Positions 43,038 to 55,188 of a DNA stretch of 64,000 nucleotides are shown one piece after another. The stretch spans positions 269,115 to 333,114 of the forward strand of contig CANNZV010001115.1 in the NCBI GenBank assembly GCA_947561585.1, written 5' to 3'. The stretch comes from Caprella mutica. Lineage: Eukaryota; Arthropoda; Malacostraca; Amphipoda; Caprellidae. The position numbers and the translations under genes were made by a program. Numbering within the stretch: position 1 is the stretch's first letter; every line of letters begins with the position of its first letter. Below the pieces are notes generated by a model, which saw only the letters and a program-made list of their open reading frames with translations, was not told the DNA's origin and searched no databases.

Positions 43038-45773
43038 TAGTGATGGGACGATTCCAAATTTTTGCCCGATTCCGCTTCTTGGAAATAGGCAAAGCCCTAT
43101 TCCGATTCTTCATATATTTATTAAATGTATTAAAAAAATAATTATTAGCGTCGAGGCGGGCGCCCTTATGCATCGAAAATTCGTGGGCATCTTTATTCAC
43201 TGCTATTAACTTGGAAACTAAGAGATTAATCCAAATTTTGATTATGCCATCGTAAAGAGTAGCTTCTAGACCCTCAGAAACGAAGTTAAAAATACGCTTG
43301 TACTGCCCTTGGATAGAGTCTCATATGTTTGAACAAGTAACACCTGTGAAAATATAGCTTCAATATTGCGAATTTGCGGCACGGTGAAAGATAAATCGTG
43401 CAAAGTTTACTATTAGCCTATTACGGAAAAAGTTATTGGTCGATTTACGCGAACATCACAAATTCGGCGAAGTTCATTTCTATAAAGTCCGATTCATGTT
43501 ACAGACATGTTTTTTATATATTAACTTCTTTGTTAGTGTGAATATACGCCCGCCTAGTCAATGATTAGGTTAGCGTCTTTTCTCACCGCTAGTAACTCAG
43601 AAACTAATTCATTGATGCAATTTTGGGTTATTCATGGTAAAAAACAGCTTCTGAACACTTAGAAACAATTTGGTATATCGATATCATATGAAGATATTAA
43701 TCATATTATATGTTGTAAGTTAAGAAGCCCAATCTAGCGCGTCCTTACGTATCAGAAATTTGCGTCTTTTTGGACTTCTATTAACTCATAAACTAATAGA
43801 TTAATACAAATTTAGATTAGGCCAACGTAAAGATCAGCTTCTGAACCCTTCGAAACAATGTTAATATAGGTGCATATTGATAACATTGGTTGGTAGTTAA
43901 ATATTTTACGTGATTCGTAAAGACGCACGATTTATTGCGTAAAGAAGCCCTATTTACTAGATCTAGGATTCTAGATTCTAGACTGAGTGTAGACTCTAGA
44001 GCAGGGGTTGGCACACATTGTGTTTTTCAGTGCCGAAAGATGGAATTTCGGTGCCAATTTTCTTTTCGTTTTTTTAAATTGCAGGGTATACTGAGTAATT
44101 ATATAATGAGGTGGTAGATTTAATTTAAGTACGTACATGTACATTGTACAACGGTACATATTTTGCACATAAATGTTGGTAGTAAATTTATCATTTGCAT
44201 TAAAAAGAAATAATAAATGATATATAATAATTTTTTTCTTCATGTGGAAATAATTCACAATAAAAACAAAAATTATTGCATCTTGCTTTTTACTTATTAT
44301 TACATCTTGCATAAGTAATAATAAGTAACTCATAAATTCACAGGATAAATTACTATGGCTACCTAACTTATTAAAAAAGGGAATTAAAAATGATTGCATA
44401 AACTTTTACCACAGTGTTTGAATGTCCCAAGACAAGCCTACGAAAGACCGGCACTATTGTAACAATAAACTAAAAATACCTTATTAATGGATAAAATTGA
44501 CTATCGAAGTATCAAAGTCATTACAAATATACTGTTCTTCAATTAGTTGACCAACTTCTTTTATATTATCCTTGTAATTTATAAAGCATTCATGGCTAAA
44601 AATTCAAAATTTTCTTTGAATGAAAATAAAAGCACCGTTTCCCAGGTGGGCACGAGTGTCGCTCTGAATGCCAAAATAGCACTGAGTGCTGCTTTTGCCC
44701 ACCCCTGCTCTAGAGCATTCATGCAAGCACACAAATTTTTAATTGTTGTTTTCCATCAGTTTAACTGGCATTATCTTACAGTATCTACCTCTAACACCAA
44801 CACAAGTCTTTATTTCGCTTGCTTGGCTAATTATCGTATCTATGCTACAGCGATTTGCGGTAAAGTGACTATAGACTCTACTAGGTTAAACGAATAGAAA
44901 TAGTTCAAAATGTAACTAAGAGCTGCATCCTCAAATTCTTTAGAATATTTTTTTGTTTAAAGTGCTATCTAAATAATTCTTCCTACATACTTATTAGTTA
45001 TTAGGTATTACAGTTTTGAATAAAATATATTTTTTTCATTGCAGAGAACCTAGGTAGTCATAATTTATTATTCAACAAAGGTTAAGTTTCGTCTTCTAAA
45101 TCATCTCTGAAATTAGAAAGTTTATTATATTGAAAAATAAATATTAACTGATTAGTACTTTGGAAGAATAATTTTGATAATTAATTAAAAAAATTTGTAA
45201 ACCTATGCTATATAAATTAGTAAAATTAGTAACTTACAAAAAAATTGATATAGCATTGCGGTGTCATGAATTCCAATGGTACTAATAATTGTGAGTAGCA
45301 GTTAGTTTTTTGTTCCTTTTGCAGCGAAAAAAAAACATTTATTTGTTTTATAACGCACATGTTTAATCAACCGTTTAAGAGATATTCGAGAAGAAAGACT
45401 GAAATTGTTCCTTCCAGTGCACAGCTCTTGGTTTTGTGTCTATTTTTCAGCGGAAAAACGATTATATTAAAATATTTTTATATCGTATGATAGATTAATT
45501 AATTTAAAAAAGAATTCTGAGTTCGGAACTACCATTCAAATATTTATGGTTTTTAGAGAAAAAACCCATTTTCACAACTATTCTCCAAGAAATCGTACAT
45601 CTGGCAATTTTTTCCCTATTCGTTAAACCTGTTATAGTCTTTGAACCTAGGAAGACTTCCTCCTTTACGCTAAAGAATCTGAAATCATAGATTTTTCTGT
45701 CGATACGATTCCGATTCCTGAAAAAAAACACTATTCTTTCGATTCCCGATTCCGATTAATCGTCCCATCACTA
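43038..45773. mobile_element. 2.74-kb hAT-type element, 8-bp duplication GGAATTAT
   Basis: Inverted ends TAGTGATGGGACGATTCC / (right, reversed) TAGTGATGGGACGATTAATC. The perfect 8-bp duplication GGAATTAT lies at 43030-43037 and 45774-45781. Subterminal GATTCCG words are repeated inversely. The interior has three degraded direct units near 43190, 43580 and 43770 (AACT-AGAAACTAA, then AGCTTCTGAAC-CTTAGAAAC). No transposase was found, so it is non-autonomous. It contains the element at 44002-44707. Confidence 0.85.
44002..44707. mobile_element. 706-bp hAT-type element, 8-bp duplication CTCTAGAG
   Basis: Ends CAGGGGTTGGCACAC and (right, reversed) CAGGGGTGGGCAAAA are typical hAT ends. The perfect duplication CTCTAGAG at 43994-44001 and 44708-44715 fits the hAT preference nTCTAGAn. 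It is nested in the 43038-45773 element, hence younger. Non-coding; the open frames at 43935-44399 and 44547-44897 are incidental. Confidence 0.9.
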
Positions 45774-45841
45774 GGAATTATTATTTGCAATTAATAATAG
45801 TGAGAGCATTGTGTTAATTAATGTTGTGTTATTATTTAAAC

Positions 45842-46233
45842 TAGTGTACTTACCCGTTAAAAATAACGTGTTCTCAATTGCATCACTATCAATATTTGTG
45901 TAATTTAACTTCCAATACTTTGGTCCGTGCCCTCAGATTTAGATGAAGTTATTAATTGAAAAAAGACAATACCTGATATTATAATTACTAGTACAGTACC
46001 TGTTATTGAATCTAAATTACATTCGAATGAAATTATGTATTATGGATACATATATTCTGATTAAACAAAAAATCTCAAAAGCCGAAATGGATTTTTTTTA
46101 ATAATTAGTGTCAATTATTATTGTAGCCCGTAGTCATGATACTGCCACAAATGATTTGTTTTTCCTTTTAATATGTGTTGTATTTCTTAATAAAACGTGT
46201 GACACACGGACGGACGCGGCTCTTATTATAGTA
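45842..46233 (+). repeat. dispersed repeat R, copy 1
   Basis: Starts with a fragment of the foldback end (CTAGTGTACTTACCCGTTAA). From 45955 it matches the reverse of 60094-60380: TACAGTACC, TATTGAATCTAAATTA, CATGATACTGCCACAAATGA, CACACGGACGGACGC. It runs directly into the foldback at 46234. Confidence 0.75.
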
Positions 46234-46741
46234 CTAGTGTATTTGCCCGTTAAAAATAACGGGTCTTCAATAGTAATTTATTACCCGTTGTTAGGTCATT
46301 TTCAGTGAACTCGAATAAAATAAACTGATAAACTTTTTTCATTGATAAAAACATTTAAAAATTGAATTAAAACAGGGGAATTTAAATACCAAGTCAATAT
46401 ATTCCCGTTCGTTACATTCTTCATGTTTAATAACCGTCGTGTAAAAGCGGACACCAAATAAATAAATGAACACACTAAGGAAATTATTAGTATAGATTTA
46501 TTTATTTAGTGTCCGCTTTTACACGACGGTTATTAAACATGAAGAATGTAACTATGATACGCTCGGGAATATATTGACTTGATATTTAAATTTTGTTTTT
46601 ATTCAATTTCTAAATGCATTCATTTATGAAATAAGTATCAGTTTATACAGAATTTTTATTTTTATTAACTAAAAAATAATTTGACAACGGGTAATAAATT
46701 ACTATTGAAGACCCGTTATTTTTAACGGGCAAATACACTAG
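46234..46741. mobile_element. 508-bp palindromic foldback, copy 1
   Basis: Arms of about 240 bp begin CTAGTGTATTTGCCCGTTAA and are followed by AAATAACGGGTCTTCAATAG, with a loop of about 30 bp near 46480. A second copy is at 59526-60093. The left border abuts repeat R in the same way in both copies. No target duplication was seen. Confidence 0.85.
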
Positions 46742-47150
46742 TTTCATAAATAGATTCATTATAATTATCCAAATGCACTAAGATGTAATCAATCCAGTCA
46801 TTTACTGCGAGTCTTATTTTTTGCATCCCAAATTACTTGAATTGGAGGAAATTGACTACATTGTTTGAAATCATCATGGGATATATAAAGTGCCAGCAAA
46901 AAGAAAGCCTTAATTACTAATGTCCAGCTTACAAATCAAGAAAAATTCATAGACAGTTTTTTCGTTATTTATTCTTCTTAAATATTATATATTCATATCT
47001 AATTTTTAATTGAATTTTGCGAGTGTGTCAGCCAATTTATTTAGAAAATAGAGTATTGAGAGGGCAAAAAGAAAGTCCGCATGATGTAAAATTATTATTT
47101 ATATGGTATTTTATGGAACTTATAGTGTAAAAGTGTAACAGAAACTAAAT
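46742..47150. other. 3' flank of the Tc1-like gene
   Basis: Two similar words, GCAAAAAGAAAGCC (46896) and GCAAAAAGAAAGTCC (47066), recur. Whether they are parts of Tc1 ends is unresolved. Confidence 0.35.
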
Positions 47151-47156
47151 AAACAT

Positions 47157-48010
47157 TTAGAATTTAGTTGAGTAACATTTCTGCAACTTCACAGCTTGCA
47201 GTCTCTTCGGCATTCCTTCTATAAGTTTGCGACAAAACTCTGGTGAAATGGCATCCCACTTTTTTTTAATCTTCTTCCACAGGTCATCAAGATTATGACA
47301 ATAATCGTCCCGAAGTGGTTCCTTTATGTAATGCCATACATTCTCTATTGGATTTAGATCTGGTGATTGAGCTGGCCAGTCTAAACACTTAATGTTATGC
47401 TCTTGGAGAAACGTTTTCACATTGCCAGCTGTGTGGATGGATGCGTTATCCTGTATAAAGATGGGCCCACTTTCTGCATGAGCATCAAAATAGTTTACAG
47501 AATGATCATTCAGCATATCCATGTATTTGGTCGAATTAATTCGACCATTCAATCCAACTAAGGGCCCAGGGTCACGTGCACAGATAACACCCCACACCAT
47601 GACAGAGCCTCCATCTTCTTGCAGTGTTGATACGGTGCATTTGGGGTTAAATTCTTCATCTATACGTCTTCGCACGAACTGCCTACCATCACTTCCAAGC
47701 CTATTGAATTTACTTTCATCGCTTAGAAACACCCTCCGCCAGTATGTGGCGTCATTATCCCCATTATCCCCATGATGATTAGCAAAGGACTGACGGAGTT
47801 TTCTGTTCTTCATAGATATCATGGGCTTACGTCTGGCAACGCATCCTTCAACCTGTTCTTGACTGTTGGAAGAGAACATTTTCCTACAAGATTGAACTGC
47901 TTTTGGAGCTGAGGGGAAGTTTTAAATCTGTTTTTCATTCTGCTGATCTTTATGGCTCGATCTTCTCTGGACGAAGTTACTCGTGGGACCTTCTTTTTGC
48001 CGGCACTGTA
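47157..48010 (-). pseudogene. Tc1-like transposase (DD34E), 5' part frameshifted
   Basis: The intact 240-residue frame (47879-47157) holds the whole catalytic domain: FLSDESKF with Asp54, GGSVMVWG at 90-97, FIQDNASIH with Asp144, and SPDLNPIENVWHYIK with Glu179. There are 34 residues between Asp144 and Glu179, the Tc1 spacing. The N-terminal DNA-binding part lies upstream in another frame (47990-47835): VTSSREDRAIKISRMKNRFK, then CSLPTVKNRLKDALP. A frameshift near 47835 separates it from the catalytic part, so the Met at 47879 is not the true start. Family members are about 340 residues long. Best preserved catalytic domain in the window. Cut-and-paste at TA. Confidence 0.9.
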
Positions 48011-48089
48011 TGTCCCATTATGAGCGAAAGGGTAAAATTGTTAAGGTCACTCCATATTAAAGGGATTGGGAGAAAATTAGTTTAGTTAC

Positions 48090-49934
48090 CAATACTTTTC
48101 GAACGAAAGAATATTTTAGATTAATTAGTTTTCTCGCTCTGCAAAAGTACGCGAAAAGCTTGTTACAATTTTATATACCAGCCACATTTATCGTCACGCA
48201 ATAATAATTGACATTATATTTTATTAATACCATTTTTTATGCTATGCAATGAGAAATATTCTGAAATAAATCCTCATCCTCGTATTTATTTGAAAAGATA
48301 GATAACAATTTAAATCCTAATAAATTAGGTCAATGTGCTATGTTCTATAGAGATTAGTGCAATTAATTACCAGAGTATGATTTCATTCTCCCATCAAGTT
48401 GTTGACTCTTGAATGAACTGAATGAGAGCATAAAAGAGAACAATGTTGCATTGATTTATTAACACAATAGGAGGAGTATTGTAATAATTATTAGAGATTA
48501 TACGAGTGAATATTCTCTTGTTATTAACAGTAATTCTTATTATTTATGGAAATATTATCTCGCTATTAACATTAACATATGATAAATTAGTGCATTCTAA
48601 AATGTTTTCATGTAAAATGTTATACCATACCTATACAGGAACTAAAGATACTTTAGGTTGGAATTACTTCATGGAGTGATAGTATAATAAATTTGCCTGC
48701 GTTGCCAATACATTCAACTGAAGTTGCACCGCTGCAAATATATACCAGTTTCACGTGAAATAAATTCAAGATACTTCTTTAGATATTTCTTTATCGTGTA
48801 CAATAGATATTTTTCGAGATATTTCTTTAGATATTGGTTTATTGTGTCCGATAGATAGTTCTCATATTTCTTTAGATATTGCTTTATCGTATTCAGTTGA
48901 TGTTTATTACATTATCTTTGTTTAAAAAGACAATATTTTTCCATAAACAAGAAGAATAGAATTCATTACAGATGTGGAAATTTCTTCATGAAGTACGAGT
49001 GAGGGAATGAGTTCCCTAAGGGGTGGACCTGACCCTCCAAACACTCTCCTTCACGGCTGAGAGGATCTGAAGTCATTTCCTCTCCGTGAATCACAAGAGC
49101 CATTCGCTGTTGGAGCCACGCAGACTCTTGGAAGCTTGGGTCGTTCGTGGTCTCAATAATACGTCTACTATTCTATTATTAGAGAAAATTATTAGAGCTG
49201 AAAACAATCTAGAAGCTTAACTTTTCACCATTTTAACCAAAAAAAAGTCAGAAAATTGGCTCTCTTGAAAATTTCATTTTTGACTGCTAAATATATCAAC
49301 TCGTAGAGTTTTTGATTAAAAGTCATAGGGGATTGTTTCATTTTTTAAGAATTTAGTTGCTTACGCAGATACAGAAATTTGTTTTCACAAATTTCTCTCT
49401 GTGTGAAAAAGTATTCGTAATTCTAAGACGAATTTAGAAAAAAGTTCTGTAACTATGTAGAAAACAAAATTTTGAACAATAAGAAATAGACATATGTCTC
49501 TAGCCCAGAAATTGAATGAAGTGAAATCTTTCGTAAGTACTGCCTTTTTGGAGTGGTGGAAAAAATTTGAAAATATTGAATCGTATTTTTTTTGCGTGAA
49601 ATGATGCCTTAGAGTCTGCTGGATAAGGTGTTAAAAAATTTGAGCACCAAACAATCTAGACTCTAAATTCAAGAAGTTCTTTTTTAACATTTTTTTCCAA
49701 AGAAATAGACTTATCTGGAAAGTTTCCTTTTCAGACTGCAATTCGTTATTTCTCCCTGAGTTTTGCAGATAGAGACAAAAGGAAAATTGTAACTTGTTCA
49801 TTGTACACTTTTCTATAAAAATGTACGGTATTTTGTTCCATTTTTTGCCAACTTCAAACATTTTTATTCCATAATTTCTTTTTCAAAATATGTGAAGAAA
49901 TTCGTTTATAGACAAAAATCGGAAAAACCTCATA
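48090..49934. other. AT-rich stretch with a weak repeat and a GC-richer patch
   Basis: 48768-48905 has three imperfect ~50-bp units (TATTTCTTTAGATAT, CTTTATCGTGT). 48990-49150 is GC-richer and contains no recognised gene or tRNA. The remainder has only short frames. Confidence 0.4.
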
Positions 49935-50478
49935 CAGCAAAACCTTGTAGTAGACCGAAATACTTTCCAAGTTGGCTTGATCTAGCAAGAAATTCACTTC
50001 AGTAGTGTAGAGCTAGATCAACATGATTTTTTGTTTCATTTGTGATAGATTTCATATTTTTTCTCAATTAAATCATCATTTTTAAAGAATAGAATATTCT
50101 TCACAGTATCTAGTTTTCTGTGATTCTTCACATCAATCTTTTTAGAGCAGACTTTGCCATTACATACGTAATTGCAATCTCACTACAACGAGGACTATCC
50201 AATAATCCTTCAGTTATAACCTTTGACCTGTTCGCCCTTAGAATCTAATAAACTGGTTCCAGGATAATGCTAAATCGTCCTACTAAATTTCAGGCAATTT
50301 GGTTGAATACTTTTTGAGTTAAGCGAATAACAAGATGTTAAGCCAAAAACATTACCTTCTGCATTCTGTGAAGGTAATGATTGTCTAGAACGAGACTTTT
50401 TCCAGTACAGTTTCTAAATTGTTTGGTCTGATACAATGTTTGTCTACTACCAGATTGGTCTACTAGGAGGGTTTGTTG
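49935..50478. mobile_element. 544-bp TA-flanked inverted-repeat element
   Basis: Ends CAGCAAAACCTTGTAGTAGA and (right, reversed) CAACAAACCCTCCTAGTAGA, flanked by TA (49933-49934, 50479-50480). The interior includes a reversed copy of the ~125-bp unit repeat (50222-50395). This fits a non-autonomous Tc1/mariner or pogo-type element. Non-coding. Confidence 0.75.
50222..50395 (-). repeat. ~125-bp repeat family, copy 3
   Basis: Reverse of the family at 8038 and 11358: head ACCTTCACAGAATGCAGAAGG, then CTTGTTATTCGCTTAACTC, AAAAAGTATTCAACC and a CAGG word. Carried inside the element at 49935-50478. Confidence 0.7.
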
Positions 50479-50554
50479 TATAGAATTATTGTGTGAAATT
50501 TATGTGATGGGGAAATCGGTTTGTTTCTCTCTAATAAATTTCTAGAAATGTGCA

Positions 50555-52577
50555 AACATCTCACCAGTCAATGCAAATAACTTACCAGCCAATGCTAACA
50601 ACTCACCATTCAATGCAAATAACTCACCAGTCAATGCAAACAACTCACCAGTCAATGCTAATAACTCATCAGTCAATACTAATAACTCATAAGTCAATGC
50701 TAATAACTCTCCAGTCAATGCTAATAACTCTCCAGTCAATGGAAACAACTCACCAATCAGTGCAAATAACTCACCAGTCAATGCTAATAACTCATCAGTC
50801 AATACTAATAACTCATAAGTCAATGCTAATAACTCTCCAGTCAATGCAAACAACTCACCAATCAGTGCAAATAACTCACCAGTCAATGCTAATAACTCAC
50901 CAGTCAATGCTAATAACTCACCAGTCAATGCAAACAACTCACCAATCAGTGCAAATAACTCACCACTCAATGCTAATAACTCACCAATCAGTGCAAATAA
51001 CTCACCAGTCAATGCTAATAACTCACCAGTCAGTGCAAATAACTCACCCACCAGTCAATACTAACAACTCACCAGTCAATACTAATTAATAACTCACCAG
51101 TCAATGCTAATAACTCCAGTCAATGCTAATAACTCACCAGTCAATACTAATAACTCACCAGTGAATGCAAATATCTCACCAGTCAATGCTAACAACTCAC
51201 GAGCCAATTCAATTAACTCACAAGTCAATGCTAATAACTCACCAGTCAATGCTAATAATTCACCAATCAATGCTAATAACTCACCAGTCAATGCTAATAA
51301 CTCACCAGTCAATTCAATTAACTCACAAGTCAATGCTAATAATTCACCAGTCAATGCTAATAATTCACCAGTCAATGCTAATAATTCACCAGTCAATGCT
51401 AATAATTCACCAGTCAATGCTAATAATTCACCAGTCAATGCTAATAACTCACCAGTCAATACTAACAACTCACCAGTCAATACTAATTAATAACTCACCA
51501 GTCAATGCTAATAACTCTCCAGTCAATGCTAATAACTCTCCAGTCAATGCTAATAACTCTCCAGTCAATGCTAATAACTCACCAGTCAATACTAATAACT
51601 CACCAGTGAATGCAAATATCTCACCAGTCAATGCTAACAACTCACCAGCCAATTCAATTAACTCACAAGTCAATGCTAATAATTCACCAGTCAATGCAAA
51701 TAATTCACCACTCAATACTAATAACTCACCAATCAGTGCAAATAACTCACCAGTCAATGCAAACAACTCACCAGCCAATGCTAATATCTCACCAGTCAAT
51801 GCTAACAACTCACCAGCCAATTCAATTAATTCACGAGTCAATACTAATAATTCACCAGTCAATGCAAATAACTCACCAGACAAAGCTAATAACTCATAAG
51901 TCAATGCAAATAATTCACCACTCAATGCTAATAACTCACCAATCAGTGCAAATAACTCACCAGTCAATGCAAACAACTCACCAGTCAGTGCAAATAACTC
52001 ATCAGTCAATGCTAATAACTCACCAGTCAATGTAAATAACTCGCCAATCAATGCAAACAACTCACCAGTCAGCTAACAACTCACCAGTCAATGCAAACAA
52101 CTCACGTGTCAATGCAAACAACTCACCAGCCAATGCTTATAACTCACCAGTCAATGCTAACAACTCACCAGTCAATGCAAATAACTTACCAGCCAATGCT
52201 AACAACTCACCATTCAATGCAAATAACTCACCAGTCAATGCAAACAACTCACCAGTCAATGCTAATAACTCACCAGTCAATGCTAATAACTCACCAGTCA
52301 ATGCTAATAACTCACCTGTCAATGCAAACAACTCACCCGTCAATGTTAATAACTCACCAGTCAATGCAAACAACTCACCAGTCAATGCTAATAACTCTCC
52401 AGTTAATGCTAATAACTCACCAATCAATGCAAACAACTCACCCGTCAATGCTAATAACTCACCAGTCAATGCAAACAACTCACCAGTCAATGCTAATAAC
52501 TCACCAGTTAATGCAAACAACTCACCAGTCAATGCTAATAACTCTCCAGTCAATGCTAATAACTCACCAGTCAATTA
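50555..52577 (+). repeat. 21-bp minisatellite (ACTCACCAGTCAATGCTAATA), ~96 units
   Basis: About 96 units of 21 bp, many with A/T or one-base variants, and a few altered joints (TACTAATTAATAACTC at 51080 and 51483; AATTCAATTAACTCAC). Blocks recur at multiples of 21 bp, for example TCATCAGTCAATACTAATAA at 50666 and 50792 (126 bp). Because 21 is divisible by three, long frames exist on both strands (Asn-Ser-Pro-Val-Asn-Ala, Gly-Glu-Leu-Leu-Ala-Leu-Thr repeats); none shows a start, tail or domain that suggests a protein. Confidence 0.96.
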
Positions 52578-54644
52578 AAATGCAACTTTTATATAGGGTA
52601 CGATAACCTCCCCCCGTTCAATGATTTCCCAAACTTCCAAACCATATAGTTTCTTTAAGTAGGTATAATTTAGCGATAGCAACGAATCGCCAATGAAGAA
52701 AGATGGAATTTATTCTTCTTAGCAGACTGAACATTTTCTTGATAGCTTCATAAGAATCCAATTTCTTCCATCTCTCCAATGATCAATGGCTCGGATGAAA
52801 TTGAAAAACTTTTCAGATTTCGGAGACAATATCCATGAGATATGTAACCAAGAACTTCTAGTTGGTTAGTGCCTACTGCACATATCTACCTAGAAAACAT
52901 TGGATAGTTCAAACTCTTGAAACTGAAGGCATTAATACTACAAATGAATACCCTTTGATAATCAAACTCAATTATAATAATACATACATCCGTTTTCGTT
53001 TCCTATCTGAAAATAAACTTTGTCCATACCCTCTAAGGAGACCACGTCATTTTGGTTAGCTGCTGGAAAGAAATTCCACCGCTAGTAAATTCCACCATGG
53101 AAAATTCCACTGAATAATACTGGATTTCATTATAATTAAGTATAACATTAAATAAAACTGATATGGTATACAAATGTATACCACTGTCAATATTTTAAAC
53201 CCGAATTAAACTGTGACAATGTGTACTAAAATTATACAACTGTTTATCATACAGACTAATCAATAGGTACACACAGACTCAGCTCCTCTCGCTTTCATTG
53301 CACATGTGATACAGAGGCAATAACAAAAACTTGTAATTTTGAAAAAGTCGGTTAGGTTAGACTGCGGTTTGAGTAACTGTAGTCAACGCGTTAATGGTAT
53401 CCGGACAACATATTATTAGTTAAACAGTTCAGATATAATTATAAGTATGTGTTATAAATATCACTCATGGTGATTGCATACATTGTATTCATTATTCGTA
53501 ACTAAGAGTACACATTTCTCACTATAGAACAACTTTTCGTCAAATATGTGTGAATTACATTATGATCTACACGAATCTTCACCCAGAAATACATTTCAGA
53601 TCAAACCATCATCCGTCTATAATTATTACCCTAATTGAAATTATCAATTAAATAGATTTTATATAAAAAGCTATTTATATTATATGTAGCACCTTCTCTA
53701 ACTCGTAATTACAAGCAATTTTGCATCTACATTGCTCAGTTTAACATGTGACCACATAATAATAGTTAATTTCATGTGATTTCAACTCATCAAACAACTA
53801 ACCGTTAATGTCATTTCTTCGTTCTATTTCGTCAGGAACCAATGTGTTTTTCTCTCGTGAAGATGTATTACTTCAAATACACAGTTGAAGGATTAGATCA
53901 TTTAAAGCCTGTTGTTTATTGCGGAACTTTGGATCAAAGAAGAACCGAAAAACTGTACCTCAATTCAAACAAATTCGAATGAGTTGCTCGAACAAAAACA
54001 TGACATCTAACGTGCAACTCTTAGCCTCGGGAACATGACTCAAAACATAGAAACACAAACTGCAAAGACATTTTATGACATTTTTTACTGTTCTCGCGAA
54101 AATGTCATTAAATGCTCACAACCCAGTCGGAAAGTTTATGGAAAAATTATAATGTATAATTTAATTTAAATATTGATCACACTATTACGTAAAATAGCAT
54201 TATTTGAGATGTCCGTCAAAAGGCGGTATTCCATTAGCGTTTAAAATGGACGAATATATTATTTTTAAGCTTAAATTATTATTTTCAAGACTGGGTAGCT
54301 GTAGAACACATGCCTCAGCAAATTTTAAAGAAAGACAACAATTTTTAAATTAAATTCTATTTCACATATACAAAATACACATAAGTGTTATTAGGAGGGA
54401 TGAGTTTCGGTACGTTGTATTTATAATCTTGAGTACAAGAAATAATATTGCAGACCATAAGGTAGAATATAATAGAGTTTACATGGTGAAAGGGGTGACC
54501 AACCTGAGATGGGCCGCCACCCATTTCAGTGAAAGACTGATACTCGGTCAAAGACAAGTAACTAACTGAGTACTATGCTACCTTTGCTATGTCCTTTTCT
54601 ACACCAAGCTTTTGGTTAGTTATGCCTAATGCAATAGTTATTAC
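52578..54644. other. no recognisable gene
   Basis: Small frames at 52862-53059 and 54357-54557 have no motif. AT-rich, with no ordered repeats seen. Confidence 0.4.
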
Positions 54645-54822
54645 CAGGGCTGAGACAATATGCTTTTGAAATAATAGATCCAAGAATATCATAGACGAAA
54701 CGAAATGAAATGGTATCAAATACTATATACTGCTGGTTTAGAACAATTCAATAGTGTTTAATTCTCTCCGTCTATAATATTTTCGGGATTGATGATTTTA
54801 AAAGCATATTGTCCCAGCCCTA
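54645..54822. mobile_element. ~178-bp hAT-like MITE
   Basis: Ends CAGGGCTGAGACAATATGCT and (right, reversed) TAGGGCTGGGACAATATGCT, about 27 bp each, are typical of hAT ends. The 8-bp flanks do not match, so the duplication has decayed or the border differs by a base. Confidence 0.7.
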
Positions 54823-55188
54823 GTCCTGATCTTTTCCTGTGAATCATTTGCAAACTTCTATAATATTATACTGATTAACGTTATTCCATAAGATTTGGTT
54901 CCTAGTCTCGAGTTGCTTTTTAGGCCTCTAATGAAAAGGTAATGCGTTATAACAAATAGCAACCATCTAACCTTCTGAAGTAGGTAGAGTGATTACAGTG
55001 CTACTCTATCTAGGAAAATGAAATCCATAATTTAATATACCTGATAACTGTATTTTATTTATTTCCAAAATTGCTGTAAACTTACTTAGATAATGAAAAT
55101 TGATAAACTAGGCGACTTGAGGAAAAATATTGGTGTGAAATGAAACGAAGCAAACCATTCTTATAAATAGTATACCAACACGTGACAT

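Noticed and set aside
46889..48012. GCAAAAAGAAAG(C/T)CC words as the inverted ends of the Tc1-like element
   Set aside because: The right-hand match lies within the coding sequence for the DNA-binding domain, so it cannot be the terminal repeat.
48990..49150. GC-richer patch as an RNA gene or exon
   Set aside because: No tRNA boxes, no conserved motif and no open frame of note.
50542..52606. Long frames on both strands as Asn/Ser- or Leu-rich proteins
   Set aside because: They are forced by a 21-bp tandem unit without stops; no codon signal separates one frame from another.
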